From contig JACGWO010000011.1 in assembly GCA_034509735.1 (NCBI GenBank), positions 17,273,573 through 17,337,572 of the forward strand: a stretch of DNA of 64,000 nucleotides, read 5' to 3'. The position numbers and the translations under genes were made by a program. The stretch is from Sesamum alatum (lineage: Eukaryota; Streptophyta; Magnoliopsida; Lamiales; Pedaliaceae). How positions within the stretch are numbered: position 1 is the stretch's first letter; each line of letters starts with the position of its first letter. The notes under the pieces are model-generated. The model was not told where the DNA came from. It worked only from the letters and a program-made list of their open reading frames with translations, and made no database searches. Below are positions 11,061-23,476 of the stretch, one piece after another.

Positions 11061-11922
11061 TGTAACGCAAATTTCATGTTTATGAATTTATCGAAACAAG
11101 AAAAATATTACAAATAATTTTTGAATTTAATCAAATATCTTGTGGGTGTAAAATCTCTAGTTGAAACCTCTGATTCTTCACTTCAAGAATACGATCTTCA
11201 ATTTTGGTAACTTCGGAGGTGGAACTTGGTGTTTTAATCTCCTTTGATATTGACTTAGATCTTCAATAACGTTATTTCGGGGGTCTTTTGACTTATTCCC
11301 AAATCAAATGCTATAAAATATTTGAGCTTTGGGTGTTTATTGGTGTAATTGACACTTGGATCTCCCGCCAAGATGGATTTGTGCCTTGATAACATTAATT
11401 TGTGGGTCTCTTGACTTTTTTCTCGAATCCAACATTAAATTTGGATGATTTCCGCGACGAACGCCTTGATTTTGCCTTAAACGCCATGAATCTTCCTTGA
11501 TTTGCGCGTGAGAGGATTTTGAAGCTTCTTGAATGCTCTTTTGATTGTGTCTTCAATTGTGTTCGATTGTATCTTCAATTGTGTAGAACACTTCTATTTA
11601 TAATTGTAGGATAGAAGACTTTTCCATATTTACTTGATGAAGTGGTGAGATTTGATGGGCCCTTCATTATTTGTTTGACATTTGCTTCCATATTGACTTG
11701 CACTTGCCTGACTTGGAAGATTTGATACACTTGCCAATAATATGAATTTGACACTTGACGTCATTTGATTGACCGAAAAATAAATATTAATATTAATTAA
11801 TTAACTATTTACTTTAAAAATTAAATTTAATTAAAATTTCCAAAATATAAATAGAAATTGATATTAATATATTATTTTCCACATAGCACAATTTTATTGG
11901 GCACAAATTTAATTTGTCTACA
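11061..11922 (-). repeat. LTR-like block, 5' side of the minus-strand LARD-like element
   Basis: The block begins tgtaacgc next to the primer site and ends tttgtctaca. A TATA-type word (caattataaatag on the minus strand, about 11591-11603) could serve as its promoter. It differs strongly from 6745-7454, which an intact element would not show. No matching target-site duplication flanks the pair (aattt versus cactc). Confidence 0.45.
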
Positions 11923-12107
11923 CACTCATTTAGAGTCAATCACGAGGATATTACACTTTCCATCCAAGAACAAATTCAAGGATTTGAATTGTAATTTAAA
12001 GAGAAAAATCAATGATAATTTTTAGTCTCACATATTTACCGCTTCTCTATTTAATTTTATTTGTTCATATTCTTTTAGTCTTGTAATTCTTTTTTGCAAA
12101 CTCAAAA

Positions 12108-12480
12108 GGGTAATTATATTTTATCATTCGAACTACGACTGTTTTTATACTTATCATCTAAACTTATTTTTGTGTCAATTTACTATTCTAATTTTGTGAA
12201 ATTTGCACTTTGCCATATAATCGTTTTCTTGTCCATTTTTGTGCCTGAGGAACATCACATACAGTGTATATGTGATATTTAAAGGTTAATCTTATGTGAT
12301 GTTTTTCACATGTGTAATGCATGTGATTTTTATCGACAGAGAAATCCCCAAGAAAACGATTACATATGACAAAGTGCAAAATTCGCAAAATTAAGATGGT
12401 AAGTTAACACACACAAAAAAAATTTAGATAACAAAATATAAAAAACGAGCATAATATGAATGGAAAAATATAATTTACCC
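12108..12480. mobile_element. Palindromic MITE (373 bp) with 9-bp target duplication
   Basis: The arms are inverted: the left starts gggtaattatattttatca and the right ends ataatttaccc, with 'caagaaaacgatt' and 'aatcgttttcttg' near the centre. The direct repeat aactcaaaa at 12099-12107 and 12481-12489 is a perfect 9-bp target-site duplication. Apparent ORFs on both strands are by-products of the palindrome. Confidence 0.8.
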
Positions 12481-12489
12481 AACTCAAAA

Positions 12490-13075
12490 TTTGTATAAAG
12501 CTTGTGTTTGCATTCAAAATACAAGTTTGATATGCTCAATCCCGGCAACGAACATTCGCAATAACCCACTTGCTATAAATTTATTCTATATCTATATCTA
12601 TATTTATTATTATATTTATATAAAAATATGAAATCATGTAAAACTTTCTTTCATTTTTAACTTGACTAAATTATCTTCATACTATTTTTATTGTTAAGGA
12701 TAGGAATGTAAATCAATAGACTTATTAACTCTACTATAATTTAATCAAATTGTTATTGCATTTAATTTAAAGCATTAACTCTTCAATTTCTATCCTCATA
12801 CATTGATACTTCATCTAATTAACCTCATTAGTTCATTAATATCAAATAAATATGAACTTAATAACTCACATACTAATCCGCATACAATATATGTATGAAA
12901 TTAATATTTAGGCCAACTAGATTATAAATATAAATTGCCATATTCTAAAATAAAACCATAAAAAAAATAATTAGCAAATCTTTAAATACAAAGGATGTGA
13001 ACAATAATACTGAAAATAAAATTAGTTCTTTAAAAAACCTTCATGTTCTGTTTTATGAAAATTTAGGTTTAATAA
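12490..13075. other. AT-rich intergenic sequence, no gene seen
   Basis: Low-complexity AT-rich DNA without open frames of interest, inverted ends or repeats that I can define. Confidence 0.6.
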
Positions 13076-13084
13076 TATTTTTTA

Positions 13085-13886
13085 GAGTTAAATACAGTTA
13101 CCACCCCTGAAGGATTCACCCCACATCAATTACCCCCCTAAAGTATTAAAACCTTAAAAAAAAAAAAAAATCTGGCCTTCTAACTCCTTTCATTTTTAAG
13201 TTCAAAAAGTCCATTTTACCCTTACTAAAAATTGCTTTTTGAAAAAAAATTAAAGAAATTTTTAAAATACCAAAACCACTCTTTTTTAAAACTTTGTCTA
13301 ATTATAGTTTCACTTGTTCATCGAGCTCTTTTAATTTTTGTAATCCTAAAGTATTTGAAGCTCATTTTATTTTAGTTTCCCTTGTTTGTCAAACCAAATT
13401 AAAAATAAATTTATACATGCATATATATATATATTTACGTAAACAAATATACAGTTAATAAAACCGAAAGAGCTGCTCATGAGCTAATAAGAAAATATAC
13501 AATTAATATATATTTATATATATATGGTAATTACATAAATGTGAAAATTATATGAATGTATAAATTTATTTTTAATTTGGTTTGACGAAGTGAAACTAAA
13601 ATAAAATGAGCTCCAAATACTTTAGAATTATAAAAATAAAAATAGCTCGATGAAAAAGTGAAAATAGAATTAGATAAAACTTTAAAAAAAAAAGAGTGGT
13701 TTTGGTGTTTTAAAAATTCTTTTATTTTTTTTTTCATAAATTAATTTTTAGTAAGGGTAAAATGGATTTTTTGAACTTCAAAATTAAAGGCGTTAGAAGG
13801 TCAAGGGGGTTTTTGAAGGTTTTAATACTTTAGGGGGGTAATTGATGTAGGGTGGATACTTCAGGGGTGGTAACTGTATTAAACCC
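13085..13886. mobile_element. Palindromic MITE (802 bp) with 9-bp target duplication
   Basis: Each arm is several hundred bases long. The left begins with gagttaaatacagttacca and the right ends with its near-complement, ending aaaccc. The motif 'cccccctaaagtatt' / 'aatactttagggggg' is mirrored. The direct repeat tatttttta at 13076-13084 and 13887-13895 is the target-site duplication. The minus-strand ORF at 13531-13737 lies inside one arm and is not a gene. Confidence 0.8.
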
Positions 13887-14612
13887 TATTTTTTATAACT
13901 AGAAAGTAATGAAAACGAGCTGCATGACAATTTGAAAATATATTAGTTCATTCAAAACCCTGCATATTTTATTTTATGAAAAAATAGGTTCCGTAATAAC
14001 TTTTTATAACATTTCATAATATGAATTTATTTTTGAATTTTTTGGTTCAACTAAAATATATATTCCTGTAATAATAGTATTTTTTAATGATAATAATTTA
14101 TACTATTTTTTTATTTTCTTAAAGTTTAGTTCGCTCATATAAAATTAATAAGTGCATTACACTAAAATATTAAACTTAGAATTGACTATGAAATAAAATT
14201 TTGTAAGTTAATCGAACTCCATTCATGAGAAAGTACTCCTTATTGATTTTCTAAATACACTTTTTGATGCATATATATATACACACACAATTTTTTTTTA
14301 TGAAGAAGGTAATTTCAATAATATATAAGATCAAATATGTTATATATCCTAACATCTTTGAAAAAAAAGATATAGAGAGGAACTAATATCGTCTAGATTT
14401 AATTTATTAAAAATAAAATAAATTTGATTCAGTTATAGGGTTATAAAAGTATTCCTGAAATTGAAAAATTAAGATATTAAATAAAATTTAGAGAATTAAA
14501 TACGTTTTGATAAGTCAATGATATGATGGACCTTTCGGAGTTTATTTTATTTTATTTTGAATTAGTTACATACAAAATATAATATAAAATTTGATATATT
14601 AAATTTTTTAGG

Positions 14613-15105
14613 GTTAACTATACTTAGATCCCCTCTAAAAATATGAAATCACGATTTTCCTCAAAAATATTTCAAAATTACACTTACAACCCCCAAAAAT
14701 TCATTGTTTACATCTGGATGTCTCTCGTTAGGATTTAGAAGGAAAATGCTGATATTAGAAAAAAAAAAATCAATTTTACCCACATTCACAATTTTCATGT
14801 AATATTTTTATACTTATAAGGGAGTAAATATAATATTAATAAAGTAAAAATAATATAACTATAATAAAGTATTGCTCCCAAATTATAGCAATTGGATATA
14901 AATATTACAGGAGAATGTTAAATGAGGCATAAAATTAGAATTTATGTAATTTTTTTGCTAACCTCAACATTTTCCATCGAAATCTTAATGGAAAAGGGTC
15001 AGGTGTAAATAGAGAATTTCTGGAGGGGGTGTAAGTGTAATTTTAAAACTTTTTTGAGAGAAATTGTAATTTCATATTTTTAGAGGGGGTCTAGGTGTAA
15101 TTAAC
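14613..15105. mobile_element. Palindromic MITE (about 493 bp)
   Basis: The left arm (gttaactatacttagatccc) and right arm (gggggtctaggtgtaattaa) are inverted and contain mirrored 'ctctaaaaatatgaaat' and 'atttcatatttttagag'. The word atatattaaa occurs at 14594-14603 and again immediately after the right end (15106-15115). It may be the target duplication, with nine extra bases at the left end. Confidence 0.65.
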
Positions 15106-15814
15106 ATATATTAAACAGATAGAAACCTTTTTCGTTGAAGAAGCAAAAGTAAAGTTTACTAAGATTCTTAATATTTAACATATGCACATTTTTATGAAGC
15201 ATGGCATATAATCAACGAAAGTTATATCTTTCAATTTTTTTGTGATAAGTATATATATTTAGAAAAGTAATCAATTAACTTGACTGTGACATGAACCTTA
15301 TAGCGTTATAGTTAAGAAATCATGAAATAATGTCAAATGAGAAGATCAATAAAAATATATATAAATACATATATATGTGGTATATAGACCTCATTTTGTA
15401 GAAATTCCTCTAACACACAATAAAAAGAATTAAAAGAAATGAAGTGTAAACATGTGTAGGTGAATTCATTGAGAACGAATGACTATTATATCTCTTTGGC
15501 TTGTGAGTTACTTTGTAGTATTTAATTTTATATACAAGTTTCAATATTTTATTAATTATTTTTAGCAAAACAAGTAAGCTGTTAATTAAAAAAATTGTTA
15601 ATAAGTTTAAGAAAGTAACAAAAAGAAACTACAAGAATTAATTATAATTCACTAATATGTAATTTATTGAATATAAAATTAATTATATTAAATAGAATTA
15701 CTTATGAAAATTACGAAATTAAAAGTTAGATGCTAATACATACCAAAAGAGTATTTGTTAATATTGAAGCACCAACTTTGTAAATTCAAAGTTTTAAACA
15801 ATTTATGTATATTT

Positions 15815-15879
<65 letters not shown>

Positions 15880-17133
15880 TGTGCATATATTATTATAATG
15901 CATTTATAGTACTTTTTGAAATAAGAATATGAAAATTTTAAAATAGTTGGTAATATCAAATTATTTGTTAAAAATAAACCATAAATTGAAAAATCAAATG
16001 ATTGAATATAAAAATGAAAAGAACAAAAGTTAGTAAATAATGTAACTATAAATATACTCGAAAATAAATCTCCTAAAGTGATCATTCAGTACATGTGGAT
16101 ATGTACAATAGATCATGTACGTATGATTAAATTTAACCAATAAATAAATTTTTCCCTCATGGTGAATATAAAGATAAAAAAATCAGAAAAAAATTTAAAA
16201 AAAAAAAGATAAAATGCATCTTTCATTTTATTCTATGATGATGTTATAGAACTCTATTTGGACCTAGAGGAAAGAAAAAATAAAATCTATATAGCGTAAA
16301 AAAATTGTATTATTTAAAGTAATAAAATTTGCTCTAACAATTAATCATTAAGATGCATGTCTTAACATAATATTAAAAACACTAGAATTTAAAAATCGAT
16401 TGTACATTTTTCTAATTTTAATTTTTATTTCTTTAAATATTTTCATAAAATTCCTCTGCACTCAAGTCAATTTTAGCAATGAAAAATTACACCTTGAAAA
16501 ACTCAACTTTGGATACACATAGATGTCTTAAGAGCAAAAGGTTGAACAATAATAATATTAGTTTACATGTAGTTGCAATTAAAAGATAAAACATTAATAT
16601 TTTCTTCTAAAAATTATGTAGATATTATCCAATTAAAGGATATAGTGGAAACAAATGCCACTCATCTCCCTTGAAATATTTTAATCACATAACCTACATA
16701 AGTGTGTCTCATACATAAAAATATTAAAGAATATAAAAATAGTTATATCCCAAATACAAAAAATCTAATATTTTTATGTGCATCTTTTTTTTTATTCCTT
16801 TAAACAAATATGAAGATGATTTGTTGTCTTTAAATTGCAAATGAAGATCTAAATATTTACCAGCATTTTTTTTGGTGACCCACAAGAACATAATTAGTCC
16901 GTACAAATGCATAAAATATTAAAAATAAAAAATACAACTATTATATAAAAATTAACAGTTCGAATCTCGAAGAATTATTATAAAACAAGTATAAAATATC
17001 AAACAAACATATATTTATGCGTGTACTATTGTGTTTATGCAATGGATCAATATACGTACATAACATGATCCAAGACTGGATAACAACAAAACATTTGCAA
17101 CAATGAAAAATTAGAAAAAGAGTTATGAAAAAT
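15106..17133. other. AT-rich intergenic sequence flanking the Tat element
   Basis: No recognisable gene. Frames such as 15786-16085 and 16941-17192 on the minus strand are AT-driven and have no protein-like composition. A compound microsatellite lies at 15815-15878. Confidence 0.6.
15815..15878. repeat. Compound microsatellite (CA)n(TA)n(GA)n
   Basis: About eleven CA units (15815-15836) run directly into about eleven TA units (to 15858) and ten GA units (15859-15878). The triple junction is uninterrupted. Confidence 0.95.
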
Positions 17134-17138
17134 ATATT

Positions 17139-17806
17139 TGATATGGCTAAAATTTGGCTGGCCCAACATGAACCAAGCAAGCTTGGCTCCAAAGAGAACG
17201 AAGCAGCCCAGGGCTACCAGGCCCACAACCTCACTAGCCCAAGCCCGAAGGGATGATTAGCCCATCTCGTTCAGTCCAGCCCGAGACCTAAGGTACGGAC
17301 GGTTGAAGGCCACAAAAGCAGCCAGCAAGGCCAGGGGCTGCCAAGCCATTGTCTGACGTGGACCAATGCACGGACTTCGAGAAAACTGCGATGAGGAGTC
17401 GGGCGCCCTTATCCCCAACTTCCACGCAGGGTTGGGGGGATTATCCAACTACTTTCCCCAACTACCCAAGAGTCCTCACCCGCCTGCCTTCTCAGAGTCC
17501 TCACTGTGACAGGATCCTCACCCTAAGAGGACTCTTCCGCCTATAAATATAGGATCTTTTCCTTAAGCGGGTAACGTACATTTTAGATCTACACATTGCA
17601 CACTCATTTCGTGCTACACCTAATGCATCCACACTCTTCATTCTTTTCATGCTCTTTAATTACTTCTTTTTCTCAACAATTTATGATTTGAGCGTCGGAG
17701 TGCTAATGCATTTAATTTAGTTTCGTTTTCTATGTAATTCAGTACTTGGACTAGGATACTCCTGCCCAAAGTCATTCTCCTGACCAAGCATATTTTGCTC
17801 ACATCA
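17139..17806 (+). repeat. 5' LTR of the Tat element
   Basis: A direct copy of 33780-34447 with scattered substitutions. It contains a TATA box (tataaata, 17542-17549) after a cluster of 'agtcctcac' words, which places the likely transcription start around 17575. The boundaries are fixed by the TG...CA ends and by the adjacent target duplication and primer site. Confidence 0.92.
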
Positions 17807-17808
17807 AG

Positions 17809-17827
17809 TGGCGCCGTATGTGGGAAC
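17809..17827 (+). other. Primer-binding site of the Tat element
   Basis: tggcgccgtatgtgggaac starts two bases after the 5' LTR. The TGGCGCCG type is usual for Tat and Athila elements. I did not assign the tRNA. Confidence 0.75.
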
Positions 17828-17849
17828 AGAGAACTAGGACGTGAGAATC

Positions 17850-18560
17850 ATGGATGCTCCCAACAGTGGACTCGACAAGTAGAAGGCAGGTTACGTTGCT
17901 GCTGACCCTCATGAACTGCACGTGTTGAGTGGCACTCCTTTGGCCCCTGCGCGAGATGAGGCTGGACCCTCTGCTCCTGCTGATCCCCCGTAGGATCCTC
18001 CTCGTGATAGTACTTCGCCAGATGCGTCCTTAGACAAGATATCTCTGAGGCTGATGGTGACAATTAAGCAAATGATTACAGTGGCCATCTGGACGCAGTT
18101 GGTCGCGGTAACAGCGTTGTTGTGGCTGTCGTGGCCCCTCACCCTCAAGACGTCCCTTTGGTGGCTGGGAGAAGCAAATGAGGCTCCGCCCACGAGGAGG
18201 CCCCGTGCCCAGCTGGAGGGAGGGCTTGTCCCTCCTCCCCCAGTGCAGAGTGAGGCTCCTCCTCACTGGGAAGCCTAATTGGAATGCTTGTAGAAGAGCT
18301 TGCAGGATGCACAACATACGATGATGGGAGTCCCCCAGGTGGGTTCGGGAGGTATCCCCTTCAGCAAGGGGATTATGGCAGATGAGACCTCCCCCAGCCT
18401 TTTCGCTATCAAGCAAAAGGATTATGAGTCTCTAAGGGATTACTTATACCGGTTCAACACCGCGGCTTTAGAGGTCCCTGCGGCCATCAAGGAAGTAAAA
18501 ACTAGTGCTTTTTCCCAGGGATTGATAAACGGGGACTTCTTCAAGTCCCTGGTCAAGAAA
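17850..18560 (+). pseudogene. gag of the Tat element, first part (split by the nested copia)
   Basis: The likely ATG at 17850 is followed soon by a stop (tag, 17880-17882). The frame then continues with an acidic/proline-rich leader and, at 18300-18560, the Gag core with LFAIKQKDYESLRDYLYRFN, typical of plant Ty3-gypsy Gag. The core stops at 18560, where the nested element begins; the last residues in the TSD are part of a Lys-rich stretch (SLVKK). Coding resumes at 25764. Premature stops also occur in the leader, so decay is not only due to the insertion. Confidence 0.85.
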
Positions 18561-20847
18561 TGTTGGAATAGATGATCAGAAAGCCAATTGGATTGACAAT
18601 TTTGGGAACTATTCAACAATCTTTATTAAAAGTAACTTTGTATTGATGAACATGATAAAGGTTCGTCATTGGCACATGTGTCTGTTGTGCTTACCGATTA
18701 CGTTAGTGAGATGCTTTATTGTCACAACAGATGCCCACAGACCAATTGGACAACCCATCAGTTGGGTCGCGCATTGGATAGCGGCTATGAAACCCAACTG
18801 ATGAGGGTTGGGTCTGAGACGTTCCAAGTCGAGGACCTCGAGACTGGGCATCGAGAGTCCTATAGAGACTTGCACTAAGAGTCGTATTCATTGAATGAGT
18901 GCCGTGTTTTATCGGCGACAGGCATGGGACGCCTATACGATCTTAATGGGTTGGTCGACTTGGGTCGAGCCGACTGAACCGACTCATGAGGATCATCATA
19001 TGGAAGCCTTGGAGGCTTGGTCGATATGATTGGAGTTCCCCGGTTATGATAATATGGGAGTAGTCCTCGCACTTGAGGAATCATGAAAGTCTCATGCATA
19101 CGAAGATGCTCATTATAAACCTTGTCCAATGCAGTCAGAATGTGAAGCGAGGACGGTGGGTTTCAAGGAGAGAATCCGTCCCCTGTTAGTATGTGAAAGA
19201 GGTATCTCCTATGCACTCAGAGACACGTTGATGCTGCTTAAAGCTGTGGCCATAATGGTTGGTCGAGCAGGGAATGATTCCCAGTGTCGATGTAATGAGG
19301 CATGCGTAGTCTTGAGTATTAAGCATAGTTGCCTAGTCAAGGATGGGAAACGATGCCCAATTCCACATCTTAGACTAAGGCTGGGAGATGGTAGACGGAA
19401 GGACTATACCAATACGAAATCATTTCCTAAATGTTCACACCAACATTCACCTAGTCTCTAGTGCCATGGACTGTTGCTAAACGTCCACCCATGGTAACAG
19501 GCTTTGTTCGACATGGGCCAAAGTCTAGCTGAGGGTGAACCTAAAGGGTCACACACAAATCATCGCGGAGATGAAGGAATTGACTTTGAGTTAATTTTGG
19601 AAGATGATAAATATATGGATTATTTATGGGATAGTCCATTGGATGGACGGGCCGACATTTTATCAGGCCCTCGATTAATTGATAGATGACATTTATCAAT
19701 CAAGTAGAGATTAAAGGTTTGGATCTTCTATTGGATTAAAAAGATCCATGGACATTATTTAATTGGACCTTGAATTAAATTATATTTATTTCTTGGGCTT
19801 TTTGTAATTGGATTACAATAAATCGGTCCATTATATCTTGCCCAAGAGCTATATTAATTCCACTTTTGGAATTAGGAGAAGTTGGACTTCTCCCAAAATA
19901 GATGGCCTTGATTGATGTAGTTGACTTGTTCTTTTTGGGAAAGGAACAAATTAACTCCAAACAGGCCTCCTCTACTTGGTATGATTTAATCATACCTTGT
20001 AAAGTGGTAGGCTTGATTGAAGATTAATGGGGATTGATTGAAATGTATCTGGACATGCTTGGATGAACCTAGACACATTCCAATAATCACATTAATGATC
20101 CAATCAAGCCTCCTTTACTTAGTATGATTTAATCGTACCTTGTAAAGTGGTAGTCTTGATTAAAGACTAATAGGGATCGATTGGAATATATCTAGACATC
20201 CTTGGATGAATCTAGACACATTCCAATAATCACATTAATGATGTATATATATGAATATATACAATCATCAACAAGAGGACTAATCATTATTCATCTTTTT
20301 CTAGTAAAAAAGAAGAGAACTCTCATATATCTCTATCTCTCATTTTCGACCCCTCTCTTGCCATCTATCGCTCTCAATTTGTTGCTTCATTGATCTAGGA
20401 TCAATTGAAGAACAAAGATAGATTAAGAAGGATACACTAATACAATAGTGTATGCCTTGTCTTGATCTCATCTTCTTAGGTCTGTTTTTCTCTAGTAAGA
20501 AAAATGTGACTTCTCCCAGTGTGTTGTGGAATACGCTAGAGGATTCATACATTTGAATCTTGGTGATCGTTTGCCATCCATTCGAGATAGAACAACGCTA
20601 GTAGCGGTGAATGGAAGATAACTATAAAGGTGAACCCCGTTTATTTATATGTAATTCTCTTTATAATTGTCTATGTGCCCTATATGATATACTTGCTTTA
20701 CGTTATCATATTCTACATCAAATGCCCGGTTGAGCACCCAAGGGAACACCCCTTGGGACGTTTCATTATGATATGCGTTTTAAATATCGTTAAATTCCGT
20801 ATCTCTCACTTCTGTTCGCGCTCCCGGGCGGATTCGCTTGTCCTTCA
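18561..20847 (+). repeat. 5' LTR of the nested copia (2.29 kb)
   Basis: Homologous over its full length to 23477-25758. It carries a 143-bp tandem duplication (copies starting at 19966 and 20109). It lacks about 40 bp present in the other LTR at 24018-24057 and in the solo LTR near 50070, so the deletion is private to this LTR. Short ORFs in it are shared with LTR2 at diverged positions and do not look like proteins. Confidence 0.9.
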
Positions 20848-20849
20848 AG

Positions 20850-20862
20850 TGGTATCAGAGCC
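20850..20862 (+). other. Primer-binding site of the nested copia
   Basis: tggtatcagagcc is the classical plant copia site complementary to the 3' end of initiator methionine tRNA. It lies two bases after the LTR end. Confidence 0.9.
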
Positions 20863-21559
20863 AGGTTCGATGTAAGGGGCCATAGATCTATGTGCTTTAC
20901 ATATGCAATTTGCTTTTACGACTTTATTGAGCATGTTTATTGCGTAAATGTATGAAGTAATGCCCTTGCTTAAATGTTTAAGTTTGATGGACATCATGCA
21001 TGTATTTTGTGAATTGAGTTTCAAAATTACATGCCTCATTTTCAGTTTTTTAATATGTGGAAACGAAATAAAAGAAAAAATTATGGACGACAACCGATAT
21101 TTACCATTTTTGAAGTGTTCTAAAAATTTAATTTTCTGAAACTTTTTTGCATATTTTCCGAAAATGGATTAATTTTGCATATTTGATTTGGATTAAATGG
21201 ATTTTTCCTATAATCAAATTGCTTAATTAATTTGGGTTTTAACATGCATTGGATGCATTGTAAATGGAGATGTCCATTGGATTTAAAATTTGAACTTGTA
21301 AATTATTCATATGTTTATGGCATTTGATATTTGATATCACCTAGGTATTTGTATATCTATTATGAGCATGATTATTTGGTATGATTGTGCGTTAATGTTG
21401 ATTAGATCAACATGGGATGATAAGTAAAGCCCTAGACCTTGTGTATGGATGTATACTTTTTACATTACTGTTTGGTGGGACCTGCGTGTCTCTTGTTTTG
21501 GGACTATTATCTCCCGGTATTGCGCCTCACGATGTTTAGGCTCGTTTTCATCTATTTCA

Positions 21560-23460
21560 TGTATTCTACTTCCAATGTAATAAGGAAGCTGGTAAATTTA
21601 AGGAATCTAGAAATAGACAAACTGAGTTTACTAAACTTACAAATCCTTTTTGAGAAGGAAGATGGCGGTAAAGCTCTTTGTGTGACAAAGTACGCTTGCC
21701 AAGTCGTCTATTGGATTAGATCTAATTAGACATCTGTAGGTCATTAAATATACAGAATTAGTTGGGAGTTCACAAGTCTATAAGGACCTTTGGAAGGTTC
21801 AGGGGATTAGACTTGAAGTGGATAACCAAAACTGATTGCAAAAACAAACTCTTCGATTGGATAGAGGTAGCATGTATTTTGTGGGAGTTCTTGAATATCC
21901 AAATGAGAATGAATATTCTCACTCAGTGGAATTCTTCTTGTAAGGACTATAGTTAAACGATCTCTGATACGGGAGAAATGGAACCTTGTTGGACATGGTT
22001 TGGTCGGAGTTTCATCGAGTTACCTTGCTCCATCTGGACGTGGACTTTTGGAAAGTCGCTGAGTTGAAAAGCTGGGACTTTCTTAAAGCCGTAATCCGGG
22101 CACCATATTAGATATGGTTTGGCAAGCCTGTATTCCATAAAGTACTTGAGTATATGGATGATCCTATTTACGTCAAGGGGCTAGTGGGAGGTAAACTAGG
22201 TTAGCGCATGTTCATAGGTTATGCCAAAAGAAATTGAATTTCAGAGGATAACCAAAGTAAGGAGTAGCTCCTTGAGAAATCAATTAGAGCGATACTTCAG
22301 TAGAATAAAGCAAACATCATTTGTTATCAATTCACCTACTGACTATGTTCCAGCCCTCCCAGGGACGGCCAAAAAACTCTAGTTACCTGTAAGGTATGGG
22401 TTCTCAGATTTGATCGGTCAGTTGGACTATTGTCCAAAAGATACATGGGGAAGCGATGTTGGACATCATAATTGGATTATTGGCTTGGAGCCGTGGGATC
22501 CATCATGAAATTCAAATTGAATTTGAGATTTCATGCAACTGCAATGTTCATTTTGACGGACTCATACTGTGTATGACACAGTTGGCAACGAGCACTGGTT
22601 TCAGTGGGAGGATACTTGTGTTCCAAGTATCTAGTATGTAATGTCCTAATTCATTTAAAATGAAGTTAAGATGTTATGAAATACTGAAGCACGAGTATTG
22701 TTCGCTCAATTCTCTATGAAAGGAATTGGATTCCTATCCATAGGGTCAAGTTGTCCAAGACTCGGTCGCCATAGACTGATGAGAAAGCTTAGATGTTCGA
22801 CATCCCCTACGTCTTTGCCGTAAACATCATAAGAATGTTGTTCGATGCATAGGACCTGATGTTGTTTATGCTTAAAGCATAATAATGGAGATCGGGGGTG
22901 TACCGAGGAGGCAATATATAGCTTTTAGGAACTATCTTTAATACCTGAATAAGGGTTAAAGAAGTGTTCGTGGCGCACATGAATGGAGAGTTGATTCTGG
23001 AAGGCTATAGCGATACTAGCTTCCAAAATCAAGTGAATAATGTTTTAATCTCAGTACCTATGTACATTCGGAATCAATGATAAAAGTGGTGGCTTGAAAA
23101 GGTTCCAAGCGGGATACCACATTTTATTATGAAAGTCAAGTGTACGGAGACTTTGAAAGTCTTTTCTGGAAAGTGGTTTGGATGGAAAATTTACACCCAA
23201 TGGTTGGGTGTGATGCCTAGCATACCGAGCCAGTAGTCACCTTGGAGGATGACAATTGGCTATGGCATAAGCTAAAAGGGCTCGAGATCTCATCACAAGA
23301 TCCATAAAAAATTCTTAGACACCACTATCTGCTTAGAGCAATGTGACATGCAGTTGGATCGCATCACGTTGGCAGACATAGTAGTAGACCCGTGAGACCA
23401 AGACGATATCATAGATTGCTCATGATCAAATTAATCTGAAAGATATGAGTGATTGGCTTT
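21560..23460 (+). pseudogene. Decayed copia pol remains (integrase part recognisable)
   Basis: Translation in shifting frames around 21970-22230 gives fragments resembling copia integrase: LLDMV-like, PYEIWFGKP-like and 'YMDDPIYVKGLVGGKLG' followed by an FIGYAKRN segment. The last 100 bases before the polypurine tract read like the usual copia C-terminus (SSSGRLLE). No YVDD reverse-transcriptase box was found, and stops occur every few dozen codons. This is a heavily deleted and mutated polyprotein. Confidence 0.6.
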
Positions 23461-23465
23461 AGCTC

Positions 23466-23476
23466 AAGTGGGAGAT
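23466..23476 (+). other. Polypurine tract of the nested copia
   Basis: aagtgggaga directly precedes the second LTR at 23477, where plus-strand priming is expected. Confidence 0.75.

Noticed and set aside
13531..13737. 68-codon minus-strand ORF
   Set aside because: It lies in one arm of a palindromic MITE and its composition follows the AT-rich repeat.
18669..19461. Several 60-110-codon ORFs in both nested LTRs (also 24081-24389)
   Set aside because: They occur in LTR sequence, are not aligned by conserved frames and hold no known domain.
20850..20862. tRNA-like word tggtatcagagcc (also 47500-47512)
   Set aside because: It is a retrotransposon primer-binding site complementary to a tRNA end, not a tRNA gene; no cloverleaf is present.
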